The position numbers and the translations under genes are program-made. The notes beneath the pieces were generated by a model, which did no database searches, was not told where the DNA came from, and saw only the letters and a list, made by a program, of their open reading frames with translations. Below are positions 11,338-21,237 of a stretch of DNA of 64,000 nt, one piece after another. The stretch lies in NCBI GenBank assembly GCA_016219015.1, contig JACRCL010000016.1, positions 149,317 to 213,316 on the forward strand, read 5' to 3'. Positions within the stretch are counted from its first letter, which is position 1, and each line of letters starts with the position of its first letter. This stretch comes from Deltaproteobacteria bacterium (lineage in GTDB: Bacteria > Desulfobacterota > GWC2-55-46).

Positions 11338-11625
11338 ATGATAAGCATGCCAAGGATATTGAGCTGTTCGGTAACCGAGTGCGCATACAACGTAAATAAC
11401 GAATGCCATACCCTGGCCATAACCGTCGGGGACGGCAGCCACGCCTCCTGCGACACCTATTACAGGACGAAGGTAAAGGGCGGGGCCGTAGACCAGATCG
11501 GCGGCGTGGGCGCGTGCAAGGCCGACGCCTGCAAGTTCAACAAGGCGTTCGAATGCTCCGCGCCGGGGATAAACGTCGCCGCCCACAGCGGGCACGCCGA
11601 CTGCAAGACCTTTACTCAAAGGTAA
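11338..11625 (+). CDS. DUF1540-like Cys-rich small protein (two Cys-rich segments)
   Basis: LSCSVTECAYNVNNECHTLAITVGDGSHASCDTYY ... GACKADACKFNKAFECSAPGINV...ADCKTF. Confidence 0.75.
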   Translation: MISMPRILSCSVTECAYNVNNECHTLAITVGDGSHASCDTYYRTKVKGGAVDQIGGVGACKADACKFNKAFECSAPGINVAAHSGHADCKTFTQR

Positions 11626-11755
11626 AACCGTCCCTCCCAAAAGATTTTTTCCGCGTTTTCAAGGCGGCCGCATACCCGGTATGCGGCCGCCGGTCATTTA
11701 TTTCGAAATCTCCTTTTGACAAACCATTCTCATAGGTGATATACGGGAATCACCC

Positions 11756-12541
11756 ATGGCAAGGATAATAACCCTTACAACGGACTTCGGCCTGAGGGAC
11801 CCGTACCAGGGCGCGATGAAAGGGGCTATCCTTTCCATAAACCCCGAGGCCGGGCTCATAGACATAACCCACCTCATAGCGCCGGGCAACATTCTCGAAG
11901 GCGCCTTCGTCCTTTTTGAGTCCTGCGGTTTCTTCCCCCGGGGGACGATACACCTTGGCGTGGTAGACCCCGGGGTAGGGGGCGAGAGGAGGCCGATATT
12001 GCTGGAGACCGAAGACTGCATCTTCGTCGGCCCCGACAACGGCCTGTTCAGCATAGCCGCGAAAGGGAAGGTCAGGCGGGTCATCCACCTCACGAAAAAG
12101 GAATATTTCAGGAGCGAGGTAAGCAGCACCTTCCACGGCAGGGATATCTTCGGCCCCGTGGCCGCCCACTTAAGCCTCGGGGCAGACCCCGGCGTGTTAG
12201 GGGAAGAGACAGGGTCGTTCAATGAAGTCGAGCTCCCGGCCACTGAGAAAAGGGGCGGGGCCATATACGGCGCTGTCATCTACATAGACTCCTTCGGCAA
12301 CCTTATCACCAACATAAGTAAAGTTGACGCCCTCGGTCTGGGCGGCGTCCTCGAGGCCGAGATCAACGGCTTTAGCATAAGCGGCCTCAAGAGGACTTAT
12401 TGCGACGTGAAAAAAGGCGCCCCCGTGATGCTTATCGGCAGCTCCGATTTCCTCGAGATCGCCGTAAGCTCAGGCAGGGCCTCAACGGAGCTTAAGGCCA
12501 AAGTGGGCGATAAGGTCTTGTTAAGGCCGCTAAAAAGATGA
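11756..12541 (+). CDS. SAM hydrolase / SAM hydroxide adenosyltransferase (DUF62 family)
   Basis: ITLTTDFGLRDPYQGAMKGAILSINPEAGLIDITH; GVVDPGVGGERRPI; GPDNGLFS; YIDSFGNLITNI. Confidence 0.93.
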   Translation: MARIITLTTDFGLRDPYQGAMKGAILSINPEAGLIDITHLIAPGNILEGAFVLFESCGFFPRGTIHLGVVDPGVGGERRPILLETEDCIFVGPDNGLFSIAAKGKVRRVIHLTKKEYFRSEVSSTFHGRDIFGPVAAHLSLGADPGVLGEETGSFNEVELPATEKRGGAIYGAVIYIDSFGNLITNISKVDALGLGGVLEAEINGFSISGLKRTYCDVKKGAPVMLIGSSDFLEIAVSSGRASTELKAKVGDKVLLRPLKR

Positions 12542-12987
12542 GGGCGGTGGTGCAGAGGGTAGCAAGGGCGGAGGTAAGGGTAGAGGGGAGGGTAATAGGC
12601 TCCATAGGCAAGGGGCTTCTTGCTTATATAGGCGTTGAGAGGGGCGACGGCCCCGCTGACATCGAGTTCATATCAACGAAGTTAAGGTCGATGAGGGTCT
12701 TCGAGGACTCGAACAACAGGATGAACCTCGATGTGGGGGAGATAAAAGGGGGTTTCCTAATCATCTCGCAGTTTACGCTTCACGGGGACCTGAGGAAGGG
12801 GAGGAGGCCGTCTTTTGACGCGGCTGAGGAGCCCGGCAGGGCGCAAGAGCTCTACGGGGCGCTCATAAGAAATTTGAGCGAGACCGGGCTTACGGTGGAG
12901 GCCGGCTCTTTCGGCGCGCACATGGAGGTCGATAGCGTAAACGACGGCCCTGTCACAATGCTGCTTGACAGCAGGAAGATATTTTAG
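12538..12987 (+). CDS. dtd: D-aminoacyl-tRNA deacylase
   Basis: MRAVVQRVARAEVRVEG; LLIISQFTLHGD-type motif (GGFLIISQFTLHGDLRKGRRPSF); ATGA overlap with upstream gene. Confidence 0.95.
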   Translation: MRAVVQRVARAEVRVEGRVIGSIGKGLLAYIGVERGDGPADIEFISTKLRSMRVFEDSNNRMNLDVGEIKGGFLIISQFTLHGDLRKGRRPSFDAAEEPGRAQELYGALIRNLSETGLTVEAGSFGAHMEVDSVNDGPVTMLLDSRKIF

Positions 12988-13005
12988 CAGGCTGCTCAAA
13001 AACTG
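12988..13005. repeat. Family B terminal fragment directly after the dtd stop codon
   Basis: TAG|CAGGCTGCTCAAAAACTG. Confidence 0.55.
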
Positions 13006-13085
13006 TTTAGTATGTCTGAGCGAAGAAGAATCTGGAAGTTAATAGAATCGACAGTCCAAGAGATAACAGGCTGAGGAATAGGCGG

Positions 13086-13994
13086 GTGATTGAGATGAGG
13101 GTAACGGGGCTCGGCCAGTGCTCGCTCGACCATATCGCCGTCCTGAAAAGGTTCCCCCAAGAGGACACCAAGGAAGAGGCGCTCGGACTTGCCATGCAGG
13201 GCGGCGGGCCAGTGGCCACGGCGCTCGTGGCGTTAAGCAGGCTCGGGGTAAAGACATCGTTCATCGGGATGGTATCTGACGACGCCATCGGCGCCGAGAT
13301 ACGCAGAGGCCTCAAAGCGGAAGGCGTCGATGTAAAGGGCCTCAAGGTAAAAAAGGGCGGCTCGTCACAGGCGGCGTTCATCCTCGTAAACCCCGCCAAA
13401 AGCTCAAGGACTATAATATGGAAAAGGCCGACTGTCCCGCCGCTCGGCCCCAAGGAGATAGACCTTTCCCTGATAAGGGGTAGTGACCTTCTCCTGCTCG
13501 ACGGCCTCATGGCCGGGGCTTCGCTGGAGGCTGCAAGGACGGCAAGACTACTTGGCATCCCGGTGATGCTCGACGCCGGGAGAATGAGGCCGGGGATGAT
13601 GAAGCTCTGCTCGCTTGCCGATTACATCGTGGCGTCGTCCGAGTTCGCCGCCGGGCTCGGCCCCGGTACAATTGAAGCTATAGAAAAGCTCTCCTCATAC
13701 AACCCGAAGGCAGTTACCATAACGCTCGGGAAAAAAGGCAGCGTCACGTCATTTAACGGAAAGTTATTCAGGCAAAAGGCGTTCAAGGTGAAGGCCGTGG
13801 ACACGACCGGCGCCGGAGACGTCTTCCACGCCGGTTATATCTACGGTCTTCTTAAAAATTGGGCAATCGAAAAGACCGTGGAGTTCGCCTCGGCCTTCGC
13901 CGCGCTCAAGTGCCTTAAAGCCGGTGGCAGGGCAGGCATCCCGACCCTTTCGCGGACGCTCAAGTTCATGAAGGACCCCGCCGCCCGCCGGTAG
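13086..13994 (+). CDS. PfkB-family carbohydrate kinase (ribokinase-like)
   Basis: N-terminal GLGQCSLDHIA; C-terminal VKAVDTTGAGDVFHAGYIYGL. Confidence 0.9.
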   Translation: MIEMRVTGLGQCSLDHIAVLKRFPQEDTKEEALGLAMQGGGPVATALVALSRLGVKTSFIGMVSDDAIGAEIRRGLKAEGVDVKGLKVKKGGSSQAAFILVNPAKSSRTIIWKRPTVPPLGPKEIDLSLIRGSDLLLLDGLMAGASLEAARTARLLGIPVMLDAGRMRPGMMKLCSLADYIVASSEFAAGLGPGTIEAIEKLSSYNPKAVTITLGKKGSVTSFNGKLFRQKAFKVKAVDTTGAGDVFHAGYIYGLLKNWAIEKTVEFASAFAALKCLKAGGRAGIPTLSRTLKFMKDPAARR

Positions 13995-14027
13995 CTTTCT
14001 ACCCTTCCCGGAAGCCATTCCTTTTTT

Positions 14028-15479
14028 ATGATAAACTCGGATATGGGCATGAAGAGGTTCGACCTTGTCATAGTCGGCGGAGGGGTCGCCGGGCTTGTGG
14101 CCGCCAGCGGGGCGTCTCAGCTCGGGGCGAGGGTAGCCCTTGTCGAGAGGGTCTCGCTCGGAGGGGACTGCCTGAGGACCGGCTGCGTGCCGACGAAGAG
14201 GCTTATCCGGTCGGCCAAGGCCGCAAGCCTCGTCCGCCGGGCCGGAGAGTTCGGGGTCGAAGTAAAGGAGGCGAATGTAGACTTCGCGAAGGTCATGGAT
14301 GGGGTTAGAAACGTCCAGGGCAGCATTGGCGTCCATGACAGCCCCGAGCGTTTTAAGGAGATGGGGGTGGAGGTCATAATCGGCGCGGGCAGGTTTGTCG
14401 ACAAGGGCACGTTTGAGGTGAACGGGCAGAGGCTTGCGGGAAAAAAATTCATAATAGCGACCGGCTCCTCGCCTGTAATAATCCCGGTGCCGGGCCTTAA
14501 AGAGGCCGGGGTGCTCACCAACGAGACGGCCCTTGATTTAAAAGAGCTCCCCAAGACCATAGCCATACTCGGGGCCGGGCCCATCGGCATAGAGTTCGCG
14601 CAGGCTTATGGGCGGCTGGGGTCAAGGGTGACGGTCATAGAAAAGCAGGAGCGGATACTCCCGCGCGAGGACAGCGAGGTATCGGACATGCTCTTTAAGA
14701 TACTCGCTGCCGAGGGCGTAAGGATAGACGTCTGCACGGAGATAAAAAATGTCTGCAAAGCCGGAGGCAGGAAGGTCCTGAACGCCCGCTGCCCCACCGG
14801 AGATAAGGTCTACGAGGCCGACGAGGTGATGGTCGCCATAGGCCGCGCGCCGAATGTAGACGGCATGGGCCTTGAGGCCGCCGGGGTCGCGTATGACAGG
14901 AGGAAGGGGATAAAGGTAGACGAACGGCTCCGCACCACGAACAGGGACATCTACGCCTGCGGCGACGTGGTCGGCCATTACGCCTTCACCCACGTAGCCG
15001 AATACCACGCGGGGATAGCCCTGGGCAACGCCCTTTTTCCGTTCATGAAGAGGCGGGTCGATTACAGGGCGGTGCCGTGGGTCACGTTCTCAGACCCGGA
15101 GCTTGCGAGGGTCGGGCTTACCGAGGCCGAGGCGAGGGAGAAGTTCAAGGACAGGGTAAAGGTCTACCGCCATTATTTCAAGGACGTGGACAGGGCCGTG
15201 ATAGAGGGCGAGGCGAACGGCATGATAAAGCTCGTCTGTTCAAAAGACGCGGCCCTCCTCGGCGCGCATATCCTCGGGCCCAATGCCGGGGAGCTGCTCC
15301 CTGAATACGTGCTCGCCATACGTGAGGGGCTGCCGGTTACAAAGGTCTCGAGGGCCATCCACGCGTACCCTACTGAGGCCATGGCGTTGAAGCGGGCCGC
15401 TGACGAGTATTATAAGGAGAAGCTCTTTACTGGATGGGTACAGAGGCTTGCAAAGCGTCTTATAAGGCGTGGAGGCTGA
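14028..15479 (+). CDS. Pyridine nucleotide-disulfide oxidoreductase (dihydrolipoamide dehydrogenase/MerA-like)
   Basis: VIVGGGVAGLVAASGASQLGARVALVERVSLGGDCLRTGCVPTKRLI; redox CxxxxC; HAYPTEAM C-terminus. Confidence 0.9.
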   Translation: MINSDMGMKRFDLVIVGGGVAGLVAASGASQLGARVALVERVSLGGDCLRTGCVPTKRLIRSAKAASLVRRAGEFGVEVKEANVDFAKVMDGVRNVQGSIGVHDSPERFKEMGVEVIIGAGRFVDKGTFEVNGQRLAGKKFIIATGSSPVIIPVPGLKEAGVLTNETALDLKELPKTIAILGAGPIGIEFAQAYGRLGSRVTVIEKQERILPREDSEVSDMLFKILAAEGVRIDVCTEIKNVCKAGGRKVLNARCPTGDKVYEADEVMVAIGRAPNVDGMGLEAAGVAYDRRKGIKVDERLRTTNRDIYACGDVVGHYAFTHVAEYHAGIALGNALFPFMKRRVDYRAVPWVTFSDPELARVGLTEAEAREKFKDRVKVYRHYFKDVDRAVIEGEANGMIKLVCSKDAALLGAHILGPNAGELLPEYVLAIREGLPVTKVSRAIHAYPTEAMALKRAADEYYKEKLFTGWVQRLAKRLIRRGG

Positions 15480-15489
15480 GGAGCGGGCA

Positions 15490-16152
15490 ATGTCACGCAA
15501 CAAGATAAGGTTCGTCATCCTTTTGATTTTCATCGCGGCCTCGTTCATATCGATAAGGTTCTTTAATTTGAGCGGATACCTCGATCAGGAAAGGCTCAGG
15601 GGCTGGATAGACGGCTTCGGGGTATGGGGGCCGCTCGTGTATATCCTCGTCTACGTCCTTTCAGCGAGCCTTATGGTGCCGGGCCTGCCTGTGACCGTTG
15701 CCGGAGGGGTGCTCTTCGGCCCTGTTAAAGGGTCGATATATGTTCTGATAGGGGCGACCCTCGGGGCGATGGCGGCCTTCCTGATAGCGAGGTACATGGG
15801 CAGGGGATGGGTGGAGTCGGTCTTCAAGGGCGGCAGGCTCGGGGAGCTCGACCGGAAGGTAAAGGAGCAGGGCTGGAAGATAGTGGCAATAACGAGGCTC
15901 ATACCGATTTTCCCGTACAACTTCCTCAACTACGCCTACGGGCTTACGAGCATCAGGTTCAGCCATTACCTCCTGGCGACCGCCGTTTTCATGATACCCG
16001 GCGTAGTGGCCTACGTGGTATTCTCAAGCTCGATAATCGACCTCTTGAAAGGCAGGGCCTCAAGGGAGTTCGTTATCGGGGTGATACTCGTCATTATCGT
16101 ATCGGTCCTGCCGCTTATCTATAAAAGGTTTAGACCTGAAAGAAGGAGATAG
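15490..16152 (+). CDS. TVP38/TMEM64 (VTT/DedA-like) membrane protein
   Basis: VPGLPVTVAGGVLFGPVKGSIYVLIGATLGAMAAFLIARYMGR; start MSRNK inside the 15469 ORF. Confidence 0.88.
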   Translation: MSRNKIRFVILLIFIAASFISIRFFNLSGYLDQERLRGWIDGFGVWGPLVYILVYVLSASLMVPGLPVTVAGGVLFGPVKGSIYVLIGATLGAMAAFLIARYMGRGWVESVFKGGRLGELDRKVKEQGWKIVAITRLIPIFPYNFLNYAYGLTSIRFSHYLLATAVFMIPGVVAYVVFSSSIIDLLKGRASREFVIGVILVIIVSVLPLIYKRFRPERRR

Positions 16153-16213
16153 GGCCTTTTCCATTTGACACCAGGCGCTTATGCGCTAAACTTAATAGAA
16201 CCCGGAATTGTTC

Positions 16214-16328
16214 AAGTTGCTCAAAAAGCTCCAGATGCGAGGCGTCGAGGAGCAAGGAATGAGACGTACTCTCCTTACGTTGTGACAAGACGAAGACAAC
16301 GAAGCAGATGGACTTTTTCAGCAGCCTG
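16214..16328. repeat. Inverted-repeat element, family B copy
   Basis: AAGTTGCTCAAAAAGCTCC...GCAGATGGACTTTTTCAGCAGCCTG. Confidence 0.78.
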
Positions 16329-16339
16329 TTAGGTGAAAA

Positions 16340-16489
16340 ATGGATACCATAAGCGCAATACTGGGATGGGGGCTTACCCTTGTCCTTTATAATGTCATTT
16401 GGGCTTTTTTCATCACGGGCCTCTTCACCCTTGTAATAGGCAAGTACCTCAAGAGGGAAAGAGCGAACGAGAGAGCTAAAAAAACCTAA
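16340..16489 (+). CDS. Putative 49-aa single-TM small protein (below track length cutoff)
   Basis: MDTISAILGWGLTLVLYNVIWAFFITGLFTLVIGKYLKRERANERAKKT*; hydrophobic segment followed by a basic tail. Confidence 0.5.
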   Translation: MDTISAILGWGLTLVLYNVIWAFFITGLFTLVIGKYLKRERANERAKKT

Positions 16490-16649
16490 GAAATATGATG
16501 GGTTGAGAGCTTATTTGGAAGCAGTCTCACCTGAAAATACATCTCCAAGTCCAATTTTACTTCCCGTGGACCTTCCTCTCAAGGCTGTTTTTTCCCCGCC
16601 CCTTTCGCAAACATTAAAAATATTGAATAACTCCGGGCTTTAAAGTAAA

Positions 16650-16755
16650 ATCTATCTGCCCATGAGCTTGGGCGGAGAATTTTACGGTATGTCTGGAAGG
16701 CCTTAAAATCAAAGTATGTTTTCGGCAGGGTAAGGAAGTTACCCTGCCTTTTTTT
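16650..16755 (+). ncRNA. Candidate structured RNA (leader or sRNA) ending in a Rho-independent terminator
   Basis: Stem GTAAAATctatCTGCCCatgagcttGGGCGGagaATTTTAC followed by GGCAGGGTAaggaagTTACCCTGCC + T7 at 16724-16755, just upstream of the HD-GYP response regulator. Confidence 0.4.
16724..16755 (+). terminator. Rho-independent terminator
   Basis: GGCAGGGTAAGGAAGTTACCCTGCCTTTTTTT. Confidence 0.8.
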
Positions 16756-16783
16756 ACCTCATCCGGAAACCGGCGCGGAGGCT

Positions 16784-17866
16784 ATGGAAGGGCAGCAGAA
16801 AAGAAGCATATTCATAGTCGATGACGAAGAGCCCATCCGCAAGGTCTTAAACACTCACCTGACCAAAGAGGGCTACGGCGTGATCCAGTCTCCCGGCGGC
16901 CCCTCCGTATTCGACATGCTCCGGTCCAATTCCTTTGACCTCGTCATAAGCGACATAAGGATGCCCGAGGTAGACGGCATCAAGGTGCTCGAGTTCGTGA
17001 GGGAGAGCTTCGATTCCGTCCCGGTAATCATGCTCACCGGGCTGAACGACATCTCCATCGCCGTAGACGTCATGAAAAAGGGCGCCTTCGACTTCATCAT
17101 GAAGCCGGTGAGGAAAGAGGACCTGATGAACGTCGTGAGGAAGGCGCTTGCGAACAGGGACCTGCGCCTCCGGAACAAGGAGCTTGAGCTGGAGAACAGG
17201 GAGTACCAGCTCTTCCTCGAGCAGAAGGTCAGGGAGCGGACAAAGGAGCTCAACTCCAAGGCCATGGAGCTTCAGAAGGCGTACGGGATACTGAAGTCCA
17301 TGAACATACAGTTCATAAACGTTTTGGCCGAGACTATCGAGGCGAAGGACCGCCACACGAGCGGGCACTGCAACCGCATGCGCCAGGTCTGCGTCGGGCT
17401 CGGCAGGCTCGCCGGGCTCAACCCGGAGGAGCTCGAGATACTCGAGTACGCCTCCCTGCTCCACGACCTCGGCAAGATCGGCATAAACGAGGCCATCCTC
17501 AACAAGGAGGGCCCGCTCACCGAAGAGGAGTGCAGGCACGTAAAGGAGCATTCGCTCATCGGGGAGAAGATACTCATCGGGATACCGCTCATGGAGCAGG
17601 TGGCCAGGATAATAGTGGCCCACCACGAGAACTTCAACGGCACCGGGTACCCGAGGAACTTGAAGGGTGAAGAGATCCCTTTCGCCGCGAGGATAATCTC
17701 CGTGGCCGACCTCTACGACGCGATGAGCAGCGACCGCCCCTACCGCAAGGGGCTCCCCCTCGAGGTGGTCGTTGAAGAGATGAAGAGGGTCGCCGGTACC
17801 CAGCTCGACCCCGGGCTCGTAAACCTTTTCCTGGAGAGCAAGGTCTACCAGTTCAGCAGGGGCTGA
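16784..17866 (+). CDS. Response regulator receiver + HD-GYP domain
   Basis: REC: IFIVDDEEPIRK...DLVISDIRMPEVDG...VIMLTG...FIMKPV; HD-GYP: LLHDLGKIGI, HHENFNGTGYPRNL. Confidence 0.95.
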   Translation: MEGQQKRSIFIVDDEEPIRKVLNTHLTKEGYGVIQSPGGPSVFDMLRSNSFDLVISDIRMPEVDGIKVLEFVRESFDSVPVIMLTGLNDISIAVDVMKKGAFDFIMKPVRKEDLMNVVRKALANRDLRLRNKELELENREYQLFLEQKVRERTKELNSKAMELQKAYGILKSMNIQFINVLAETIEAKDRHTSGHCNRMRQVCVGLGRLAGLNPEELEILEYASLLHDLGKIGINEAILNKEGPLTEEECRHVKEHSLIGEKILIGIPLMEQVARIIVAHHENFNGTGYPRNLKGEEIPFAARIISVADLYDAMSSDRPYRKGLPLEVVVEEMKRVAGTQLDPGLVNLFLESKVYQFSRG

Positions 17867-17931
17867 CCCCGCTTGCGGGCCTCAAGTCCCGCCCGGAATG
17901 TCCGATAAGAAGAGGATTAAAGAAAATCTAA

Positions 17932-18168
17932 CAGATTGCTGAAAAACTCGCAATTTTTTTGAATCTCCCCGCAGCAAGCTGCGGGGAATCTTCGACACAT
18001 AAGGAAGATTCGATTTCGATTCGCTCGCATGCGCTCGCTATGCGTGTTCAGGCTGCTCAAAATCGAGTCCGCGAGGCGTCTTAGAGGCTTGGGGATGAGA
18101 CTACTCACGCAATGACGAGCGAGGGAGACTAAGAAGCACCAGTTCGGATGGAATTTTTCAGCAGCCTG
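17932..18168. repeat. Composite repeat: family B element interrupted by a family C element (17961..18050)
   Basis: Family B left end GATTGCTGAAAAACTCGCAA, then the C element, then CAGGCTGCTCAAAATCGAG...AATTTTTCAGCAGCCTG. Confidence 0.7.
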
Positions 18169-18224
18169 AATGTGCCTTTCGAGGAGGTCCCCCTCAAGGC
18201 CCCTGTCAAAAAAGGCCCCCGCCC

Positions 18225-19985
18225 ATGATCAGAAGACCTATCTTAAGCTGTATCATAGCCGCCATAGCGGTGTTCATGGCCGCCGTCACCGCCATCTTCA
18301 TCTATACGAGCGTCCACCTCAAGGACAAGGTGATATTCCGCATAGTGCAGCAGACCGAGCTCATCTCCGAGCTCTTGACGCGCTCGGCCATCGACACGAT
18401 GAGCGCGGGCCATCACGGCAAGTACGACATGATACTCGCCTACGGCAACCTTATAGGCGTGGACGAGGTCGGGATATTCAAGCTCACGGGCGAGGAGGCG
18501 TCCTTCGGGGAGGGGGATGAGAGGGAGTCGATCGCCGGCGCGGGCTTCATAAGGAACATAGACGAGAACGAAAAGGAGAGCTTCTACAAGTCCGTGGAGA
18601 CGATGAACTCCACCGGGTTCTTCAACCGGGCCAACAGGACATACTCCAGGTACGTCCCCCTGAAGTCCGAAGGCCCCTGCGCCTCCTGCCACCATACGGA
18701 GGGCGAGGTCCTCGGTGTGCTGAAGATAAGGCTCTCCACCGAGAGCGATTTCGATCTCCTCGGCTACATGCAGAAGCTCCTCTGGATACTCGGGCTCCTT
18801 GTCTGCCTGCCAGCCGGGGCGCTTATCGCGGCCGCGGCGGTCATTAGGGAGAAGAACAAGATATACTCGCAGCTCGAGGAGAGCAACGGCAACCTGAAGA
18901 GCACCTATAACGAGCTCCACGAGACCGAGTACTACCTCCAGATGATACTCGACAACTCAAGGGTCATCATAGTCACGACCGACACGCAGGGCAGGATAGT
19001 GGAGTTCAACAAGGAGGCCGAGGCGCTCCTGGAGTACACCAAGGACGATGTCGCGGGCAAGGACGTCCTCATGCTCTACGAGAGCCCCCAGCAGCGCTCC
19101 GAGCTCATGAACAGGGGCAGGCCCATAGACAACGAGATATGGGAGGTAAGGAACAGGGACGTGAGGTTCAAGTCGAAGTCCGGCAAGGTCTTCCACGTGA
19201 GCCTTACGCTTTCCACCATGGTAAACGACGAGGGCAGGATCATAGGCACCGTCGGAGTAGGCAAGGACGTCTCCGAGCAGAAGATGCTCCAGTTCAAGCT
19301 CCTCCAGTCCGAGAAGCTCGCCGGCATAGGCACTCTCGCCTCGGGCATAGCCCACGAGATAAATAACCCGCTCGCGGGCATACTCGGCATGGCCGAGGCC
19401 GCGATGGACGAAGACGACGCGGCTATGGTCAAGTCCCATATAAAGGACATAATCGAATACACGGTCAACGCGAGGAACATCGTAAGGGAGCTGTCGGCCT
19501 ACTCGCGCTCGGCGCAGAACTCCACGGAGTCGGTCGCGGACCTCGCCCACGCGATAGACAACGCATTGAAGATGGCCAGGCACTCCGCCCCTTCCAACGA
19601 GATAGACCTGCGCGCGGAAGCAGGGCAAGACTGCGTCATAAACGCGAGCCCCGTGGAGATGCAGCAAGTCTTCGTGAACCTCATAATAAACGCCATCCAC
19701 GCCATTCCCGGAAGGGGGGCCGTCTCGGTAAAGTGCTGGCGCGAGGGCAACTTCATAAGGGCGACGGTAGAGGATACCGGCAGCGGGATACCGGAGAAGA
19801 ACCTCACGCAGATATTCGACCCGTTCTTCACCACCAAGCCCGTGGGGATGGGCACGGGGCTCGGGCTTTACGTGGTCTACAGGATAGTCACGAAATACGG
19901 CGGCGCCATAGACGTGGACAGCAGGGAGGGGGCGGGCACGACCTTTTATCTGAAGTTCCCGCTCGCCGAGACGGCTATCGCCTAA
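18225..19985 (+). CDS. PAS sensor histidine kinase with periplasmic CxxCH-containing sensor region
   Basis: Two TM segments, [21 protein letters not shown]-box [17 protein letters not shown] boxes and C-terminal ATPase. Confidence 0.93.
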   Translation: MIRRPILSCIIAAIAVFMAAVTAIFIYTSVHLKDKVIFRIVQQTELISELLTRSAIDTMSAGHHGKYDMILAYGNLIGVDEVGIFKLTGEEASFGEGDERESIAGAGFIRNIDENEKESFYKSVETMNSTGFFNRANRTYSRYVPLKSEGPCASCHHTEGEVLGVLKIRLSTESDFDLLGYMQKLLWILGLLVCLPAGALIAAAAVIREKNKIYSQLEESNGNLKSTYNELHETEYYLQMILDNSRVIIVTTDTQGRIVEFNKEAEALLEYTKDDVAGKDVLMLYESPQQRSELMNRGRPIDNEIWEVRNRDVRFKSKSGKVFHVSLTLSTMVNDEGRIIGTVGVGKDVSEQKMLQFKLLQSEKLAGIGTLASGIAHEINNPLAGILGMAEAAMDEDDAAMVKSHIKDIIEYTVNARNIVRELSAYSRSAQNSTESVADLAHAIDNALKMARHSAPSNEIDLRAEAGQDCVINASPVEMQQVFVNLIINAIHAIPGRGAVSVKCWREGNFIRATVEDTGSGIPEKNLTQIFDPFFTTKPVGMGTGLGLYVVYRIVTKYGGAIDVDSREGAGTTFYLKFPLAETAIA

Positions 19986-20073
19986 ACCCTGCCGGAAAAA
20001 GCCTTTTGAATACCGGCCGCTTTCCTGTATAATGCACCCCGAAAAAATTTTCTTTAATCGAGGAGATGTCCGC

Positions 20074-21234
20074 ATGAGGCTTAAAGACCGCTTTACCTTC
20101 CTTATATTCGCCCTTTCGGTCCTTTTTATCCTGGCCGCCCTGCCGGCCCAGGCCGCCCAGGAAGACCGGATAGACAGGCTTGAGAAGGAGGTGGATGGGC
20201 TTAAGAAGGAGAACGAGGCCCTTAAGGACAGGGTCGACGCGGTCGAGGCCGAGGGCGAGGAGGTGAAGCACGGGGTCGGGACGCTCTCGAGGCTCGTCGA
20301 GGTGAGCGGCTACGCCGACGCGGAATTTACCTTTACGGACAACGAGGGCGAGAACAACAGGTTCAGGATACGCCACCTGAGCCTTTTCTTCACGAAGGAC
20401 ATCCAGAAGGAGTGGAAGCTCTTCACCGAAATAGAGTTCGAGGACGCCCCGAGGATAGAGTCCAACACGGCGAGCGATACCGTGAACAAATCACAGGGCA
20501 CGCTCTTCGTCGAGCAGATGTACATAGAGTACCACCCGCAGGTCACATGGGACTTGCGGGTCGGCAGGCTCCTGACCCCCGCCGGCATCTGGTCTATATA
20601 CCATTACCCGCCCTACGTCCCCACCCAGACCGGGCCGCTCTTCTACAAGGTGATATTCCCCGAGGTCACGGACGGGGTCCAGCTGAGGAACTCCTTCACG
20701 ATAAAGGACTCCGCGCTCGACACGCACCTGTACGTTGCCAACGGAGGAGGGAACCCGGGCAGGATCGACAGGAACCAGAACAAGGCCGTGGGCCTCAGGG
20801 TAAACTACGGGCTCCTCGGCGGCGTGTCGGCGGGCGCGTCCTATTACCGGGAGAAGGACAACAGCGACGTCATGAGGAACAGCTACGGGGTCCACCTCCT
20901 CGTCAACTACGGGCCGTCCCTGAGGTTACAGGCCGAATACGCCCTCAGGCACAATAAGCCCGAAGGCGCGGACAGGTTCTACGACAAAGGGCTCTACGCC
21001 CTTGCGGCCTATGATATCGGCAGATGGACCGTGGCGGGCAGGTACGACTGGTACGACGAGAACTCCTCGGACCCGCAAAAAGACCAGTTCAGGTACACGG
21101 GCGCCCTGAACTATCACTTCGCACACAACGTGATAGGCAAGGCCGAGTACAGCAAATACGTCTTCGACGACCCCTCGAAGAAGGACTTCAACGAGTTCAT
21201 AATGGCGATAGTGGTCGCGATAGGAGACCTTTAA
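20074..21234 (+). CDS. Outer-membrane porin with N-terminal coiled coil (OprO/OprP-like)
   Basis: Signal peptide, EDRIDRLEKEVDGLKKENEALKDRVDAVE, then a beta-barrel-like pattern; start MRLKDRF preceded by GAGGAG. Confidence 0.8.
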   Translation: MRLKDRFTFLIFALSVLFILAALPAQAAQEDRIDRLEKEVDGLKKENEALKDRVDAVEAEGEEVKHGVGTLSRLVEVSGYADAEFTFTDNEGENNRFRIRHLSLFFTKDIQKEWKLFTEIEFEDAPRIESNTASDTVNKSQGTLFVEQMYIEYHPQVTWDLRVGRLLTPAGIWSIYHYPPYVPTQTGPLFYKVIFPEVTDGVQLRNSFTIKDSALDTHLYVANGGGNPGRIDRNQNKAVGLRVNYGLLGGVSAGASYYREKDNSDVMRNSYGVHLLVNYGPSLRLQAEYALRHNKPEGADRFYDKGLYALAAYDIGRWTVAGRYDWYDENSSDPQKDQFRYTGALNYHFAHNVIGKAEYSKYVFDDPSKKDFNEFIMAIVVAIGDL

Positions 21235-21237
21235 TCG

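Noticed and set aside
16681-16740. 4.5S/SRP RNA (GGTATGTCTGGAAGGCC resembles GGTCAGGTCCGGAAGG)
   Set aside because: Similarity is limited to a few bases and lacks the GGAAGCAGCC tetraloop region; not called SRP RNA.
18957-20075. 372-aa minus-strand ORF
   Set aside because: Antisense to the histidine kinase (H-box, N/G boxes clear on the + strand); composition is typical of a shadow ORF.
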